Shown here: positions 28,699 through 38,090 of the stretch, one piece after another | Numbering within the stretch: position 1 is the stretch's first letter | Layout of the letters: each line of letters starts with the position of its first letter | Assembly: GCA_030645235.1 (NCBI GenBank) | Contig: JAUSMV010000012.1 | Coordinates: 124,001 to 188,000, forward strand | DNA length: 64,000 nucleotides | From: Parvibaculum sp. | GTDB taxonomy: Bacteria > Pseudomonadota > Alphaproteobacteria > Parvibaculales > Parvibaculaceae | Reading direction: 5' to 3' | Program-made: the position numbers and the translations under genes | The notes under the pieces: model-generated | What the model saw: only the letters and a program-made list of their open reading frames with translations | What the model was told of the DNA's origin: nothing | Databases searched by the model: none

Positions 28699-29499
28699 AT
28701 GAAATCATTTCTGAAAATCGCTGGTCTCAGCACCGCTCTCATTGTTGCGACGCCCCTGTTCGCTCTCGCCCAGCCTTATGATCAGGGCCGTGGTGCTCCC
28801 CAGTCGCGCGATCATGGCGATGCGCGTTCTCATGGAACCGTGACCGTCACCAAGACGCAGGTACGCGTTGCGCAGGACTATAACGGCTACCGCCAGATGC
28901 GCGGTCGCATCATGCCGCTTGCCAATGTTGTGAACTTGCTGGAGCGTCGCACCGGTGCCACCGTGACTGATATTCAGCTCGCCAAGAACGGCAAGGTCTA
29001 TAATTTCGAAGGCGTCACAGAGCGCGGTTACATCGTGCGCGCCAATGCTGATGCCTTCACCGGCAATGTCAGCAATGTGAAGGCGACGCAGTATCGTCCG
29101 AACTACGACCCGAAGGGTATGCCCATTGCGCGCCTCCTTGCTAAGCTACGTCAGCAGGGCTTTCACAATTTCGACCTTGTGAGCCTGAAGGATCAGAAAG
29201 GCATCTATGTGGTGCGTGGCCTCAATCGTATCGGCAGGCCGGTCCAGATCATGGCCAATGCCAAGACAGGCAATATTTTCGCGAAGAAGGCGGTCAACCA
29301 ATATAATGGTCCGTCCTATGCGCGGTCTGAATATCGCGACTTCGACTCGTTTCGTCCGATGCTCGAAAAGAACAAATACTCTCGCTTTGAAAATGTCGTT
29401 GCCTATGACGATTATTATTCAGCCAATGCGCGTGATGAAAAAGGCCGCAGCGTGACACTGATCATCAACGCCTTCACCGGCGCGATCCTCAGCAAGTAA
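28699..29499 (+). CDS. Secreted protein with three PepSY-like modules
   Basis: This 266-residue exported protein has a signal peptide (MKSFLKIAGLSTALIVATPLFALA) and three tandem modules of about 55-60 residues: about 75-135 (PLANVVNLLERRTGATVTDI to ADAFTGNVSNVK), about 142-198 (PIARLLAKLRQQGFHNFDLV to NAKTGNIFAKK) and about 212-266 (SFRPMLEKNKYSRFENVV to NAFTGAILSK). Each ends in the PepSY hallmark of a strand plus xTGxI. PepSY domains are known from peptidase inhibitors and periplasmic sensor parts. The ATG at 28699 follows AGGAG. It has its own terminator and no enzymatic neighbour. Confidence 0.75.
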   Translation: MKSFLKIAGLSTALIVATPLFALAQPYDQGRGAPQSRDHGDARSHGTVTVTKTQVRVAQDYNGYRQMRGRIMPLANVVNLLERRTGATVTDIQLAKNGKVYNFEGVTERGYIVRANADAFTGNVSNVKATQYRPNYDPKGMPIARLLAKLRQQGFHNFDLVSLKDQKGIYVVRGLNRIGRPVQIMANAKTGNIFAKKAVNQYNGPSYARSEYRDFDSFRPMLEKNKYSRFENVVAYDDYYSANARDEKGRSVTLIINAFTGAILSK

Positions 29500-29516
29500 G
29501 GTTCGCTTATGACGAG

Positions 29517-29543
29517 AAAAGCCCCGCTTAGGCGGGGCTTTTT
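29517..29543. terminator. Bidirectional Rho-independent terminator
   Basis: GCCCCGC and GCGGGGC form a 7-bp stem with a TTAG loop, flanked by AAAA and TTTTT. It lies between the convergent PepSY-like gene and the SRPBCC-Rieske gene and can serve both strands. Confidence 0.9.
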
Positions 29544-29547
29544 GTTG

Positions 29548-30375
29548 TCACCAACGCAACATTGCCTCGCCTCTGTCGTCCACCTCCACGCGCGGCATGA
29601 GACCAAGCTGCAAGCCGCGACCATCGGTTGATTGCCCGGTGGTGATGCTGAATTTGTAGCCATGCCAGGGGCAGGTGATCGTGCCACTTTGGTCAGGCGT
29701 CAAATCTTGCAGCGGCGCTTTCAAATGCGGGCAGCGTGCGGGAAAAGCGACCAGCCTGCTGTCAAACTCACGGATGCAAACAGGGCCGCTCTCCGTTTCA
29801 ATCAACCGCGGTAACGAAGTGCGCAGATCGTTGATAGCCCCAAGCGCCACATCAATACGCATGCGCCCGTCGCGCGCATCCAGCGCTTCTTGCCGCGCAA
29901 TCATCATGGCCTCGTCTTCGTCCCATAATTGCGTGTAGAGGTGGAGAAGGTTTTCCCCCGCTTTGGCGGCTTGCAATTCAGTCAGATGCGGCAAATGAAA
30001 TTCAACCTCAACACGCGTCTGCCTGTCTCCAAGCACCGTGAGCTGTGTCCAGATTTCAACGCCAGGCAGTCCGCCTTCGAGCGTGCGTGAGACATAGCGT
30101 GATGCCTTGGCGTCAATAGCTACCTCGATCACGCTTGTCTGATCGGCGGCCTGGCCGACGCCCTTGGTTGTCGCGCGCCAGCCCCAGTCGCCTTCCTCCT
30201 CCAATAGGCATTGCGAAAAACTGTTGGCGTGAAGGTAAGGCAGGTGTTCCCAGTCGCGCACATTCTCCCATGCCCGCGCGATGCTGGCGCAGACCACGCG
30301 ATCGTAGCGCCCTGCCACGCGCATGGGCAAGGCATCGGGATTAACGTTCAGAGCATTGTGTTGGCGTGGCGGCAT
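29548..30375 (-). CDS. SRPBCC (START-like) protein with C-terminal Rieske [2Fe-2S] domain
   Basis: This 275-residue protein has an N-terminal SRPBCC/START-like domain (RYDRVVCASIARAWENVRDW, about 17-160) and a C-terminal Rieske domain with ARCPHLKAPL and CPWHGYKF, which supply the Cys-His and Cys-His ligands of a [2Fe-2S] cluster. In ring-hydroxylating oxygenase alpha subunits the order is the reverse (Rieske first) and a mononuclear iron site is present; no clear 2-His-1-Asp triad is visible here. It may be an electron-transfer or hydroxylase-related protein acting on a hydrophobic ligand. The start is the ATG at 30375; a TTG at 30396 is possible. Confidence 0.72.
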   Translation of the reverse strand: MPPRQHNALNVNPDALPMRVAGRYDRVVCASIARAWENVRDWEHLPYLHANSFSQCLLEEEGDWGWRATTKGVGQAADQTSVIEVAIDAKASRYVSRTLEGGLPGVEIWTQLTVLGDRQTRVEVEFHLPHLTELQAAKAGENLLHLYTQLWDEDEAMMIARQEALDARDGRMRIDVALGAINDLRTSLPRLIETESGPVCIREFDSRLVAFPARCPHLKAPLQDLTPDQSGTITCPWHGYKFSITTGQSTDGRGLQLGLMPRVEVDDRGEAMLRW

Positions 30376-30513
30376 TGAAATATCGGTCCCTATCAAATTC
30401 GGTCAGAGCCTAGAAGATTTCGGCTCTCTTTGGCAAAGTCATTGCCTGCCAAAACCATTGAGTACACGGGCACAAGGTGGTGAAATAGCAACAAGGAGCG
30501 AACAAACCAAACC

Positions 30514-30855
30514 ATGCTCAAAGAAGCCCAAAAAACGGTTGCCGCCATTACAAGCTTTCTGCAGGAAAAACTCCCTGCGGATAGGCCTCTGGGGGCACGT
30601 CTCAAATTTGTCTATCCGGATGTCGGTCTCGTCTTTATCGACGGGCGGAAGTTGCCTCATGTCGTCCATAACCGAGACGAGGCGGCTGATTGCACCGTGG
30701 TCATTGATCCGGAATTGCATCTCAGGCTGCTCCATCGCGAAGCCGATCAGGGGCAGGCTTTCCGTCAGGGACATATGCGTATTTCAGGTGATGTGGCCAT
30801 TGCCGTGCACCTTGGTGCATTGCTCTTTGCCACCGGCGTGCAAGGCGCAAGGTGA
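30514..30855 (+). CDS. SCP2 sterol-binding domain protein
   Basis: This 113-residue single-domain protein of the SCP2/UbiJ-like sterol carrier fold has a helical start (EAQKTVAAITSFLQEKL), beta strands (ARLKFVYPDVGLVFIDG, DCTVVIDPELHLRLL) and the GQAFRQGHMRISGDVAIAVHLG segment that lines the lipid tunnel. Such proteins bind sterols, acyl-CoAs or isoprenoids in the cytoplasm. Its stop overlaps the GTG start of the lipase-like hydrolase by GTGA, so the pair is an operon and may handle the same lipid. Confidence 0.78.
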   Translation: MLKEAQKTVAAITSFLQEKLPADRPLGARLKFVYPDVGLVFIDGRKLPHVVHNRDEAADCTVVIDPELHLRLLHREADQGQAFRQGHMRISGDVAIAVHLGALLFATGVQGAR

Positions 30856-31841
30856 ACGTGATCGACACTTCTCCACCCATCGTCGAAGTGCCGCAAGCGC
30901 CTATGCCGCATGGTGCGCAATCACATTGGCTGCGCACGGCTGATGGTACAAAGCTCCGTGTTATCGAATGGTCTCCCGCCGCAGCGGGCATGTCAGATGT
31001 GCGCGGGACGGTTTTACTTTTCGGTGGACGGACGGAATATGCCGAGAAATACTTTGAGGTCGTGGGTGAGTTGATCGCGCGCGGCTTCGCCGTTGCCACC
31101 GTCGATTGGCGCGGTCAGGGGCTGTCTGATCGGGCCCTTGCCGATCCGCGCAAGGGCCATGTACGCGACTATGCCGAGTTTGACAGTGATCTGCGTGCTT
31201 TTATGAGCGATGTTGCGCCCGCCTTCCCGAAGCCATGGATCGGACTTGCGCATTCCATGGGGGGTAATATTCTCGTGCGCGCCATGCATGACCTCCCCGA
31301 TATGTTTTCAGCCGTGGTGTTGACGGCGCCCATGCTGGGTCTTCGTCTTGGCAGTGGATTTGTGGCGACAACGCTGACGCTTGCCGCCGCTATCGGCAAA
31401 AGTGTCGGCCTCGCGCAGCGCTATGTGCCAGGGGGCTCGCCGCGCGCGAATGATGAAGTGCTGTTTGAGCAAAACATTTTGACGCATGACCGCGTGCGTT
31501 ATGAGATCCATCAGGCACAAATCAGAGCAGAGCCAGCGCTCGGTCTTGGCGGTGCGACCTATTCATGGCTTGCGGCGAGCTTCCGTTCCATCCGCAAGAT
31601 TTTGAGCGCTGACTATCTTGCCACAATAAAAACGCCGCTTCTCATCATTATGGCGGGTGAAGATCGTTTGATTGATCGCGCGGCGCTGACATTTGCCGCT
31701 GCTCATATCACAGGGGCCGAGCTTGTCGCCATCGAAGGTTCGCACCACGAAATACTGATCGAGACTGATGCCTTACGTGCGCAGTTTTGGATTGCGTTCG
31801 ATGATTTTATCGCCCGAAAAATTCCGGTTCTGAAAATCTAA
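30852..31841 (+). CDS. Alpha/beta hydrolase, lysophospholipase/monoglyceride lipase-like
   Basis: This 329-residue serine hydrolase has TVLLFGGRTEYAEKYFEVV, the VDWRGQGLSDR loop, the nucleophile elbow in GLAHSMGGNIL, the acidic region MAGEDRLIDR and the catalytic His in EGSHHEIL. This pattern is that of PldB/monoacylglycerol lipases, which cleave lysophospholipids or monoglycerides at the membrane face. The GTG at 30852 overlaps the SCP2 gene stop. Its stop overlaps the stop of the convergent hisN-like gene by 4 bp. Confidence 0.88.
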   Translation: MNVIDTSPPIVEVPQAPMPHGAQSHWLRTADGTKLRVIEWSPAAAGMSDVRGTVLLFGGRTEYAEKYFEVVGELIARGFAVATVDWRGQGLSDRALADPRKGHVRDYAEFDSDLRAFMSDVAPAFPKPWIGLAHSMGGNILVRAMHDLPDMFSAVVLTAPMLGLRLGSGFVATTLTLAAAIGKSVGLAQRYVPGGSPRANDEVLFEQNILTHDRVRYEIHQAQIRAEPALGLGGATYSWLAASFRSIRKILSADYLATIKTPLLIIMAGEDRLIDRAALTFAAAHITGAELVAIEGSHHEILIETDALRAQFWIAFDDFIARKIPVLKI

Positions 31842-32641
31842 AGGGCCGTCTTCAGCAAAGCTATTGCGGCGGTGTGAAGTTCCGGCGTTGCAGCAGCTAC
31901 GACGTGTCCGCCCATTTGTGGGTCGCCGCCCGTCCAGCTTGTGACAATGCCACCCGCATTTTCGATAATCGGGATCATCGCCTGAATGTCATAGGGTTGG
32001 AGCGATGCTTCGACAACGAGATCAATCGTGCCCGCTGCGAGCAGCGCATAAAAATAGCAGTCGCCGCCGAAGCGTCTGAGCTTCACTTCGCTGCTCAATG
32101 TGCGGAACACGGTGCGTTCCTTTTCGGTTTTGAACATAGCGGGATCCGTATTGCCGAGGATCGCATTGTCCAGCGCCGTGCAGGTGCTCACTCGGAGTTT
32201 GCTGCGGCCATGTCGCGTCACAAGCTCCGATAGACCGGGCCGTCCGATGAAGCGCTCGCCCGTATAGGGTTGGTCCATCATGCCGATGACGGGTTTGGTG
32301 CCGTCATTCAGCGCGATGAGCGTTCCCCAAAGCGGTACACCGGAAATGAACGAACGTGTGCCGTCGATCGGATCAATGACCCAATAATTCTCGCTCGTGC
32401 CAGTCTCGCGCCCGTGCTCCTCACCATAAATGCCATGGGTTGGATAATGCTCTGTGATGAGTGCACGAATCGCTGCCTCCGCATCGCGATCAGCGGCGGT
32501 GACGGGATCAAACTTAAAATCACCACGCTTATTGTCGACTGCGAGTCCCGAGCGGAAATGCGGCAGCGTCACCCTGGCGGCGGCATCCGCTAAGGTGTCG
32601 GCAAAACCTGTCAGCGTGTTGATTTCATCAGGTGTTAGCAT
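31838..32641 (-). CDS. hisN: Inositol monophosphatase family, histidinol-phosphatase type
   Basis: This 267-residue Mg-dependent phosphatase has the family motifs GIYGEEHG, WVIDPIDGTRSFISG (metal-binding Asp residues) and, near the C terminus, VEASLQPYDIQAMIPIIENAGG. The DPIDGTRSF form and the overall length fit HisN-type histidinol-phosphatases of alphaproteobacteria (histidinol phosphate to histidinol), but other small phosphates cannot be excluded. It is probably co-transcribed with the amidohydrolase upstream, which ends 12 bp before its start. Confidence 0.8.
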   Translation of the reverse strand: MLTPDEINTLTGFADTLADAAARVTLPHFRSGLAVDNKRGDFKFDPVTAADRDAEAAIRALITEHYPTHGIYGEEHGRETGTSENYWVIDPIDGTRSFISGVPLWGTLIALNDGTKPVIGMMDQPYTGERFIGRPGLSELVTRHGRSKLRVSTCTALDNAILGNTDPAMFKTEKERTVFRTLSSEVKLRRFGGDCYFYALLAAGTIDLVVEASLQPYDIQAMIPIIENAGGIVTSWTGGDPQMGGHVVAAATPELHTAAIALLKTAL

Positions 32642-32653
32642 CTCTAAACTTTC

Positions 32654-33658
32654 TCAATCCAACCGGTATATGCGTTTGGCTGTATCATGAAATAGTGCGG
32701 CTTTCTCGTCGGCACTAAAATCTTTCACGATTTTTTTCATCGCGTTCCACATGACGGGATAAGAGCAGCTCTGTTTATCTACGGGGAAATTGCTTTCCAT
32801 CATGCAACGATTGGGGCCAAAGGCATCAATCGTATGGAGAAAATAATCGCCCGTTGCCGCGACCAGCTCATCCGATGTCGGTGGTGTCGGACGTTTGTGC
32901 CAGTCAAAGCCATTAACCGCCATGTTGATGCCGCCGGTTTTGACGACCACATTTTCACATTCTGCAAGGTCCACAATGTCTTTCATCCATTGTGCGAAAA
33001 TCTCGATGCGCCTGCCTTCATGCGGTCCGATGCCGAGCGGTCCGCCGAAATGGTCGAGGATGATTGTGGTGTCAGGAAAAGCACGCGCCAGCGCCGTTGT
33101 CTCAGCGATCTGATGGTGAAAGGTCCAGACGTCAAAGCTCAGACCATAGTTTGAGAGTTTGGCGAAGCCCTCGCGGAAATTCTTATGTCCGAAGAGACCT
33201 TTGGGCGGGTTGGTATGTGAGGGGCGTACCTCGTCGCTATCGTCAAAAGCGTTCGCGTGACGGATACCGCGAAAGCGATCCGGTGCTGCGATGATGTGCG
33301 CTTCCAACACTTCCTCGACCGCTGCGCCTAAGGCAAGATCGGCAAAGCCGACAATGCCCTTACAGGCGCGCATCTCGCCATATTGCCCGCTTGCCGATTG
33401 CGCGGCGATGCCGTTGACGAACTCTGTCTCGCCTACGGGTTTTAAATGATCAGGACCTTCGGCGCGATACATGGCCGTGCATTCGACAAAGACCGTCGAG
33501 CGCACATTGTGGCCCGAGCCGGTGTCGGCGTTTAACTCATCCAGCATGTAGCGCGAACCGGGGAAGTCCCACAGGTGATGGTGCGGATCAATAATCGGCA
33601 GATCGGGTTCCACGATCTCTTCGGTCACCAGCGCCAGCCATTCGTCATCTGTCGGCAT
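32654..33658 (-). CDS. Amidohydrolase family (amidohydrolase 2, TIM-barrel metal-dependent hydrolase)
   Basis: This 334-residue enzyme has the N-terminal metal motif IIDPHHHLWDF, a central IILDHFGGP segment and a C-terminal CMMESNFPVDKQS stretch containing the conserved acid of the family. Relatives include lactonases and decarboxylases such as 2-pyrone-4,6-dicarboxylate hydrolase and ACMSD. The substrate cannot be told. Upstream (33659-33776) the gap contains the TypA terminator. Confidence 0.85.
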   Translation of the reverse strand: MPTDDEWLALVTEEIVEPDLPIIDPHHHLWDFPGSRYMLDELNADTGSGHNVRSTVFVECTAMYRAEGPDHLKPVGETEFVNGIAAQSASGQYGEMRACKGIVGFADLALGAAVEEVLEAHIIAAPDRFRGIRHANAFDDSDEVRPSHTNPPKGLFGHKNFREGFAKLSNYGLSFDVWTFHHQIAETTALARAFPDTTIILDHFGGPLGIGPHEGRRIEIFAQWMKDIVDLAECENVVVKTGGINMAVNGFDWHKRPTPPTSDELVAATGDYFLHTIDAFGPNRCMMESNFPVDKQSCSYPVMWNAMKKIVKDFSADEKAALFHDTAKRIYRLD

Positions 33659-33729
33659 GTTGTTCTTCCTCCCCTATTTCTTTGCCCTGAGAGTGACATC
33701 GGGCTGACCAAGAGACAACAGGGCAAAAG

Positions 33730-33756
33730 AAAAGGCCGCAACATGTGCGGCCTTTT
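33730..33756. terminator. Bidirectional Rho-independent terminator after typA
   Basis: AAAAGGCCGCA and TGCGGCCTTTT form a perfect 11-bp stem with an ACATG loop, so T-runs exist on both strands. It lies 20 bp beyond the typA stop and separates typA from the amidohydrolase gene. Confidence 0.9.
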
Positions 33757-33776
33757 CAGAAAGTGTATTTGAACCT

Positions 33777-35630
33777 TTAACCCGCCATGGCGCGAGCGAA
33801 GCGCTTGCGATCATTCGGATCAAGATACCGCTTGCGCAGACGGATCGATTTCGGCGTCACTTCGACGAGTTCGTCGGGTCCGATATAGGCAATGGCCTGT
33901 TCGAGCGTCAGCGGGCGCGGCGGCGTTAGGCGCACAGCTTCGTCTTTCGACGTTGTACGAATGTTGGTGAGCTGCTTGGCCTTCAGCGGGTTCACTTCAA
34001 GGTCATCAGGGCGGGCGTTTTCGCCGATGATCATGCCCTTATAGACTTTCTCGCCGGGGGCGATGAAGAGCGTGCCGCGTTCTTCGATGTACCAGAGACC
34101 GTAAGGCACCGCGTCGCCGTCGCCGGTCGAGATCAGTACGCCGTTGCGGCGGCCTTCGATTTCGCCGCGATAGGGTTCATAGGCTTTGAACAAACGGTTC
34201 ATCACGCCTGTGCCGCGCGTGTCGGTCAGGAATTCGCCGTGATAGCCGATGAGGCCGCGCGACGGGCAATGGAAAATGATGCGGGTCTTGCCTGCACCGG
34301 TCGGGCGCATGTCAACCATGTCGCCTTTACGGGCGGCCATCTTTTCGATGACGACGCCGGAGAATTCATCGTCCACGTCGATTGTGGCTTCTTCGATGGG
34401 TTCAAGGCGCTTGCCGTTTTCGTCTTCGGTGAACAAAACGCGCGGACGCGAAATGCCAAGTTCGAAGCCGTCGCGACGCATGGTTTCGATGAGAACGCCG
34501 AGCTGCAATTCACCGCGACCGGCCACATCGAAAGCGTCGCCGCTTTCGCTGTCGGACACGCGGATCGCCACATTGCTTTCGGCTTCACGCATCAGGCGGT
34601 CACGGATAACGCGCGACTGAACCTTGGAACCTTCGCGACCGGCGAGCGGGCTGTCATTGATGGAGACGGTGATCGACAGGGTTGGCGGATCGATCGGGAG
34701 CGCTTTCAGAGGCTCGGTCACAGATGCATCGCAGATCGTGTCGGCAACGGTGCCCTGTGTCAGACCGGCAATGGCAACGATGTCGCCTGCCATGGCTTCT
34801 TCAACGGGAATGCGCTGAATGCCGCGATAGGCGAGTACTTTGCTGATGCGACCCTTTTCGACAACGCCATCACCCTTGCGCAGAACCTGCACAGCGGTGT
34901 TGGTGCGGGCGATGCCTTTTTCGATCTTGCCGGTAAGAATACGACCGAGATAGGGGTCGTTTTCGATGGTTGTCACAAGCATCGCGAAAGGTTCGTCTTT
35001 TGAGCCGTCGGTCGCTGCCGTGGGTTCATGGAAATAGGAGACGATCTTGTTGAACAGAACTTTGAGGCCATTGTCCTTGGCGTCGGGGGCGTTCAGATCT
35101 TCGCAAGCCCAACCCTGACGGGCAGCAGCGAAGATGCAGGGGAAGTCGAGCTGCTCGTCGGTCGCGCCGAGGGCTGCGAAAAGATCGAAGGCTTCGATAT
35201 GCACTTCATCTGGGCGCCCGTCGGGACGGTCAACTTTATTGACGAGAACGATGGGGCGCAGGCCGAGAGCGAGCGCCTTTGAGGTCACGAACTTTGTCTG
35301 GGGCATCGGGCCTTCAGCCGCGTCAACGAGAAGCACAACGCCGTCCACCATCGACAGGATGCGTTCAACCTCGCCGCCGAAGTCGGCATGGCCGGGTGTA
35401 TCGATGATGTTGATGCGTGTATGCACGCCATTGTCGTCCACCCAGTCAACACTGGTGGGTTTTGCGAGAATGGTGATGCCGCGTTCGCGTTCCAGATCGT
35501 TGCTATCCATGACGCGTTCCTGAACTTGTTGGTTCTCACGGAACGTGCCTGACTGACGCAGGAGCTGGTCAACGAGTGTCGTTTTCCCATGGTCAACGTG
35601 GGCGATGATCGCGATATTACGTAGGGACAT
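33777..35630 (-). CDS. typA: Ribosome-binding GTPase TypA/BipA
   Basis: This 617-residue translational GTPase acts on the ribosome and in 50S assembly and stress growth. Seen: G1 [10 protein letters not shown]2 ERERGITI, G3 [15 protein letters not shown]4 [14 protein letters not shown], then EF-Tu-like domain 2, two EF-G-like domains ([39 protein letters not shown]) and the TypA-specific C-terminal domain ending [16 protein letters not shown]. The ATG at 35630 (MSLRNIAII) follows GGCGGA; an in-frame ATG at 35648 would add six residues. The length is normal. Confidence 0.96.
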   Translation of the reverse strand: MSLRNIAIIAHVDHGKTTLVDQLLRQSGTFRENQQVQERVMDSNDLERERGITILAKPTSVDWVDDNGVHTRINIIDTPGHADFGGEVERILSMVDGVVLLVDAAEGPMPQTKFVTSKALALGLRPIVLVNKVDRPDGRPDEVHIEAFDLFAALGATDEQLDFPCIFAAARQGWACEDLNAPDAKDNGLKVLFNKIVSYFHEPTAATDGSKDEPFAMLVTTIENDPYLGRILTGKIEKGIARTNTAVQVLRKGDGVVEKGRISKVLAYRGIQRIPVEEAMAGDIVAIAGLTQGTVADTICDASVTEPLKALPIDPPTLSITVSINDSPLAGREGSKVQSRVIRDRLMREAESNVAIRVSDSESGDAFDVAGRGELQLGVLIETMRRDGFELGISRPRVLFTEDENGKRLEPIEEATIDVDDEFSGVVIEKMAARKGDMVDMRPTGAGKTRIIFHCPSRGLIGYHGEFLTDTRGTGVMNRLFKAYEPYRGEIEGRRNGVLISTGDGDAVPYGLWYIEERGTLFIAPGEKVYKGMIIGENARPDDLEVNPLKAKQLTNIRTTSKDEAVRLTPPRPLTLEQAIAYIGPDELVEVTPKSIRLRKRYLDPNDRKRFARAMAG

Positions 35631-35827
35631 ATTTTCCGCCGGGGTCATGTGGGCCAGCAGCGCGGGAAATCACGCGCAAAAAGCGGCCAAATCTGCGCGC
35701 CTTATATATCGGGAGGAGGGTTTTGGACAAGTCTTAGCAAGGCCCCTTGGGCCAAGTTGAGGGTCAATGTGTGCCGATAGTTGGTTTCGGATGGTTAATC
35801 TCGGCCTTTTGGCCACAGGTATTGGCC

Positions 35828-36976
35828 CTAAACGGGCTGAATTTGCGTTAAGGGGCCTCCGGCCAGCGTCACATCGTCACTTCTGCGTGTGGGTAGGTCA
35901 GAATCATCCCGAAGCGCCAGATTGGTCAGAAACTGGAGCGTGCAGGCCTCCCATGAAAACGTGAGCGCAAAGTCGCGGGCGGTCTCGCGCGGGATGGTCA
36001 GCGCGCGCCGTGCCGCCACTTCAATGTCGTCGTCGAGGGCGCCTGCCGGATGATCGCCGATGACATCGGCCGGCCCCTGTACCGGATAACCCGCCACAGG
36101 TGTACCGGCAGCAAGGGCTTCGATGAGGACAAGGCCGAATGTGTCGGTGCGGCTCGGAAACACAAAACAATCCGCCGCTGCATAGGCTTCCGCCAGAGTT
36201 TCACCAAAAAGCGCACCCGCAAAATGCGCTTCAGGGTGGTGTTTTTTCAGATGCTCAAGGCGCGGCCCCTCGCCGACGATGAGTTTGCTGCCTTTGAGGT
36301 CTGCTTCCAGAAACGCGTCAATGTTTTTTTCCACTGCGACGCGACCGACATAGAGAAAGACAGGTCGTTTCAATCCGAGCGGATGAGCACCTTGCAGGTC
36401 GGGACGCGGGCGGAAGAGTTTTGTGTCCACTCCGCGCGACCAGATGGACGGCTTGCCAAAGCCGCGTGCTTCGAGTTCTTGTTGCAATGAGGTGGTTGCT
36501 ACCATGATCGTTGTGGCGCGCCTGTGGAACCAGCGTAGAAAAGCATAGGACCAACTCAGTGGAAAGCCTGTGCGTGCATGGAGATACTCGCCAAAGCGCG
36601 TATGGAATGACGTCGTAAAAGGCAGACCGCGACGGAGGCAGAAGCGCCGTGCGGCAAGACCCAGCGGGCCTTCCGTGGCGATGTGAATAGCATGCGGATT
36701 GGCAGCTTCTATCATTGCCGCCATGCGTCTTCCGGGCAGCACCGCCAGCCGGATTTCTTTATAGCTTGGCATAGGCACGGTGCGGAACAGGTCAGGCGTG
36801 ATAGGAATGACCTCGTGACCCATAGATGTGAGTTGTTCCCGGAGCTTACCCAGTGTGCGTACGACGCCGTTTACCTGCGGTGCGGCGGCGTCGGAAACGA
36901 TTACAATGCGTAATTTTTTTTCGGCGCGGCCAAGAGCGGGGTCCGCAACCTGATACGTCTTTTTGAGAAAAATCAT
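35828..36976 (-). CDS. agt: GT4 glycosyltransferase, Agt-like (diacylglycerol glycosylation)
   Basis: This 382-residue GT-B enzyme has RIVIVSDAAAPQVNGVVRTLG, SFHTRFGEYLHARTG, FLYVGRVAVEKNIDAFL and the GT4 E-x7-E donor motif within FGLVLIEALAAGTP. The start ATG 36976 overlaps the stop of the PlcP-like gene by ATGA. This order, a COG2908-type phosphoesterase followed by a GT4 enzyme, is the known plcP-agt pair, in which Agt transfers a sugar from a nucleotide sugar to diacylglycerol to make glycolipids that replace phospholipids. The assignment rests on family and context; other GT4 mannosyl- or glucosyltransferases look alike. Confidence 0.78.
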   Translation of the reverse strand: MIFLKKTYQVADPALGRAEKKLRIVIVSDAAAPQVNGVVRTLGKLREQLTSMGHEVIPITPDLFRTVPMPSYKEIRLAVLPGRRMAAMIEAANPHAIHIATEGPLGLAARRFCLRRGLPFTTSFHTRFGEYLHARTGFPLSWSYAFLRWFHRRATTIMVATTSLQQELEARGFGKPSIWSRGVDTKLFRPRPDLQGAHPLGLKRPVFLYVGRVAVEKNIDAFLEADLKGSKLIVGEGPRLEHLKKHHPEAHFAGALFGETLAEAYAAADCFVFPSRTDTFGLVLIEALAAGTPVAGYPVQGPADVIGDHPAGALDDDIEVAARRALTIPRETARDFALTFSWEACTLQFLTNLALRDDSDLPTRRSDDVTLAGGPLTQIQPV

Positions 36977-37956
36977 GCGGCGCTCAGCACATTGATGTCG
37001 TCGGCTTCGGTTTCCACGGGATTGGAATATCCTTCCTGAGTCCATGAGAAGCGCTGCCAGTTGATGATGCTGAGCTGGCCCGTATCGTCTTCGGCCAGTG
37101 CTGTGCAGCTTTCCACCCAGTCTCCGTCATTGCAGTAGAGTACACCGTCAATGTCGCGCATTTCAGCATGGTGGATATGGCCGCAGATCACGCCGTCCAC
37201 GCCGCGCTCGCGGGCCTCGCGGGCCAGCGCCACCTCATAGCTTGAGATAAACTCGACCGCGTTTTTGACTTTGTGCTTAAGCCATGACGATAGCGACCAA
37301 TAATCAAAGCCTAAGCTGCGGCGAACCGTGTGCAGCACATTGTTGACATGCAGTGTGAACTCATAGGCACGGTCGCCGAGATGGGCGAGCCATTTGGCAT
37401 ACTTGACCACCCCGTCAAACTGGTCTCCGTGAATAACGAGGAAGCGCCGACCGTCTGCCGTCTCGTGGGTTGTTTCGGCGAGCACATCAACGCCGCCAAA
37501 GTTGAGACCTGTATAGTCGCGTAAAGCTTCATCGTGATTGCCGGGTACGTAGATAACGTTTGCCCCTTTACGCGCTTTGCGGAGAATTTCCTGCACAACC
37601 GCATTATGCGCCGCTGACCAATACCATGAGCGTTTCAAGCGCCAACCGTCGATAATGTCGCCGACGAGATAGATCGTCTCGGCATCGTTGTGGCGGAGAA
37701 AATCGAGCAGTAACTCAGCCTTGCAACCGGGCGTGCCTAAGTGAATGTCTGAAAGAAAAAGCGTGCGGTGACGCTTTCGGTGCTTTGGCCGTTGGCCGGT
37801 GAGGCGGGCATCAAGTGCCGGACGACGTGAGCGAAAGCGGCTCTTGTCACGTTTGGAGGGGACCCGTGTTTCAACAGGCGTTTGGAAATCTGCGTTTCCG
37901 GTGTCACTTTGGAAATTTACATTTCCGGGAGCGAATACATTTTCGATTGACGTCAT
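36973..37956 (-). CDS. plcP: Metallophosphoesterase, PlcP-like phospholipase C (UDP-2,3-diacylglucosamine diphosphatase family)
   Basis: This 327-residue dinuclear metal phosphoesterase has SDIHLGTPGC, GDIIDGWRL, PGNHDEALRD, VIHGDQFDGV and CGHIHHAEMR, after a basic N-terminal region of about 70 residues. COG2908 contains both LpxH and PlcP; in alphaproteobacteria, PlcP removes head groups from phospholipids to give diacylglycerol during phosphate starvation. The overlapping GT4 gene and the repeated TGTCAT-like motif upstream favour PlcP over LpxH. The start is the ATG at 37956; a GTG at 37962 is also in frame. No strong Shine-Dalgarno is visible. Confidence 0.8.
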   Translation of the reverse strand: MTSIENVFAPGNVNFQSDTGNADFQTPVETRVPSKRDKSRFRSRRPALDARLTGQRPKHRKRHRTLFLSDIHLGTPGCKAELLLDFLRHNDAETIYLVGDIIDGWRLKRSWYWSAAHNAVVQEILRKARKGANVIYVPGNHDEALRDYTGLNFGGVDVLAETTHETADGRRFLVIHGDQFDGVVKYAKWLAHLGDRAYEFTLHVNNVLHTVRRSLGFDYWSLSSWLKHKVKNAVEFISSYEVALAREARERGVDGVICGHIHHAEMRDIDGVLYCNDGDWVESCTALAEDDTGQLSIINWQRFSWTQEGYSNPVETEADDINVLSAA

Positions 37957-38090
37957 GTCCACAACGACTGTTCGCGAACGAAATTGTTCGTTTACGGATC
38001 AGACGTCGTCTGCTCTTGAACTTAGTGCGGTCAAGAGCCTTCGCACCTGATCTTGCTATGGCTATATAGAAGGAGGACAAACAAGCTATC

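Noticed and set aside
34239-35003. Open frame of 254 codons on the plus strand opposite typA
   Set aside because: It is a shadow of the typA coding sequence; no domain, ribosome site or operon context supports it.
36973-37956. LpxH of lipid A synthesis
   Set aside because: The family is shared, but the ATGA overlap with a GT4 gene and the PHO-box-like repeat fit PlcP better. LpxH is not fully excluded without a phylogeny.
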